32,225 nucleotides of DNA. Source: Streptomyces phaeofaciens (GTDB lineage Bacteria > Actinomycetota > Actinomycetes > Streptomycetales > Streptomycetaceae). The stretch lies in the NCBI RefSeq assembly GCF_014648915.1, contig NZ_BMSA01000054.1:1-32225 (forward strand), given 5' to 3'. Positions 32,099-32,225 of the stretch are shown in pieces. Position 1 is the first letter of the stretch; each line of letters begins with the position of its first letter. A program made the translations under genes and the position numbers. The notes under the pieces are model-generated. The model was not told the origin of the DNA, ran no database searches, and saw nothing but the letters and a program-made list of their open reading frames with translations.

Positions 32099-32225
32099 CG
32101 ACGGTGAAGTTGTGGGAGGAAGAGTCGTCAGGGCTGCGTGCACCGCCGGGACGCGCCCCTGGCGATCAGTGAGCTTCTTCGATGTGGCCACCGACCGGGT
32201 GACGGTCCGTGAGGCGCAACGAGCG

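Noticed and set aside
1..32225. tRNA, rRNA, riboswitch and origin signals
   Set aside because: I looked for T-loop-like GGTTCGAATCC sequences with acceptor stems and for clustered DnaA-box-like repeats. Nothing convincing was found by eye; a covariance-model search would be needed to exclude them.

Overview
The window looks like a mobile-element-rich accessory region of a high-GC actinobacterium, most probably Streptomyces. Supporting signs are GTG starts with GGAGG-type ribosome binding sites, two RsbW-type anti-sigma-like ATPases, a decayed XRE/DUF5753 plus DUF6879 pair, a type I-E CRISPR repeat of the actinobacterial kind, and plasmid-type parA/parB relics. It could be a chromosome arm or an integrated or linear plasmid; the sequence does not decide which. 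No tRNA, rRNA or cas gene was recognised.

Layout. 1-6.0 kb: an intact IS110-family recombinase gene inside a 75-bp perfect inverted repeat; a frameshifted IS630 transposase; broken DUF6879 and XRE genes; a tiny orphan CRISPR array (two good repeats plus one degenerate); then fragments of IS5-like and Tn3-like transposases. 6.5-10.1 kb: an intact metabolic block with a 3-hydroxyisobutyrate-dehydrogenase-like oxidoreductase, an acyl-CoA synthetase/AMP ligase and a MarR regulator. 10.1-11.4 kb: two decayed IS5-like elements. 11.7-12.5 kb: a metallo-beta-lactamase-fold hydrolase. 13.1-13.9 kb: parA and parB remnants. 15.0-15.8 kb: an alpha/beta hydrolase. 16.4-17.9 kb: an ATPase gene overlapping a gene of unknown function, then a small ORF. 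18-21.3 kb: an IS630 relic, a hypothetical gene, an intact and an internally deleted alpha/beta hydrolase, and a divergent TetR gene with a 24-bp operator-like palindrome.

21.4-27.0 kb is a nested structure. One IS5-type transposase gene is split into an N-terminal half (near 26.4-27.0 kb) and a C-terminal half (near 21.4-21.7 kb). Between the halves lies a 4.7-kb unit bounded by 96-bp inverted repeats and a CAGT duplication. It carries a decayed transposase, a coiled-coil/winged-helix ORF and a frameshifted GNAT acetyltransferase. An intact IS21 element (istA/istB) with a TCCCC target duplication is inserted inside this unit. 27.0-28.4 kb: three more IS5 remnants. 28.5-32.2 kb: an intact anti-sigma-like ATPase, a zinc-type oxidoreductase relic, a heavily frameshifted acyl-CoA ligase, an intact PqqD-like small protein and a LuxR-type regulator that appears broken by an internal inversion.

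Only about sixteen genes look intact. The rest are transposase relics or genes damaged by frameshift or deletion, so much of the window is a decaying insertion hot spot. The best candidate for something undescribed is the 4.7-kb inverted-repeat unit; second is the IS110 gene bounded by long inverted repeats.
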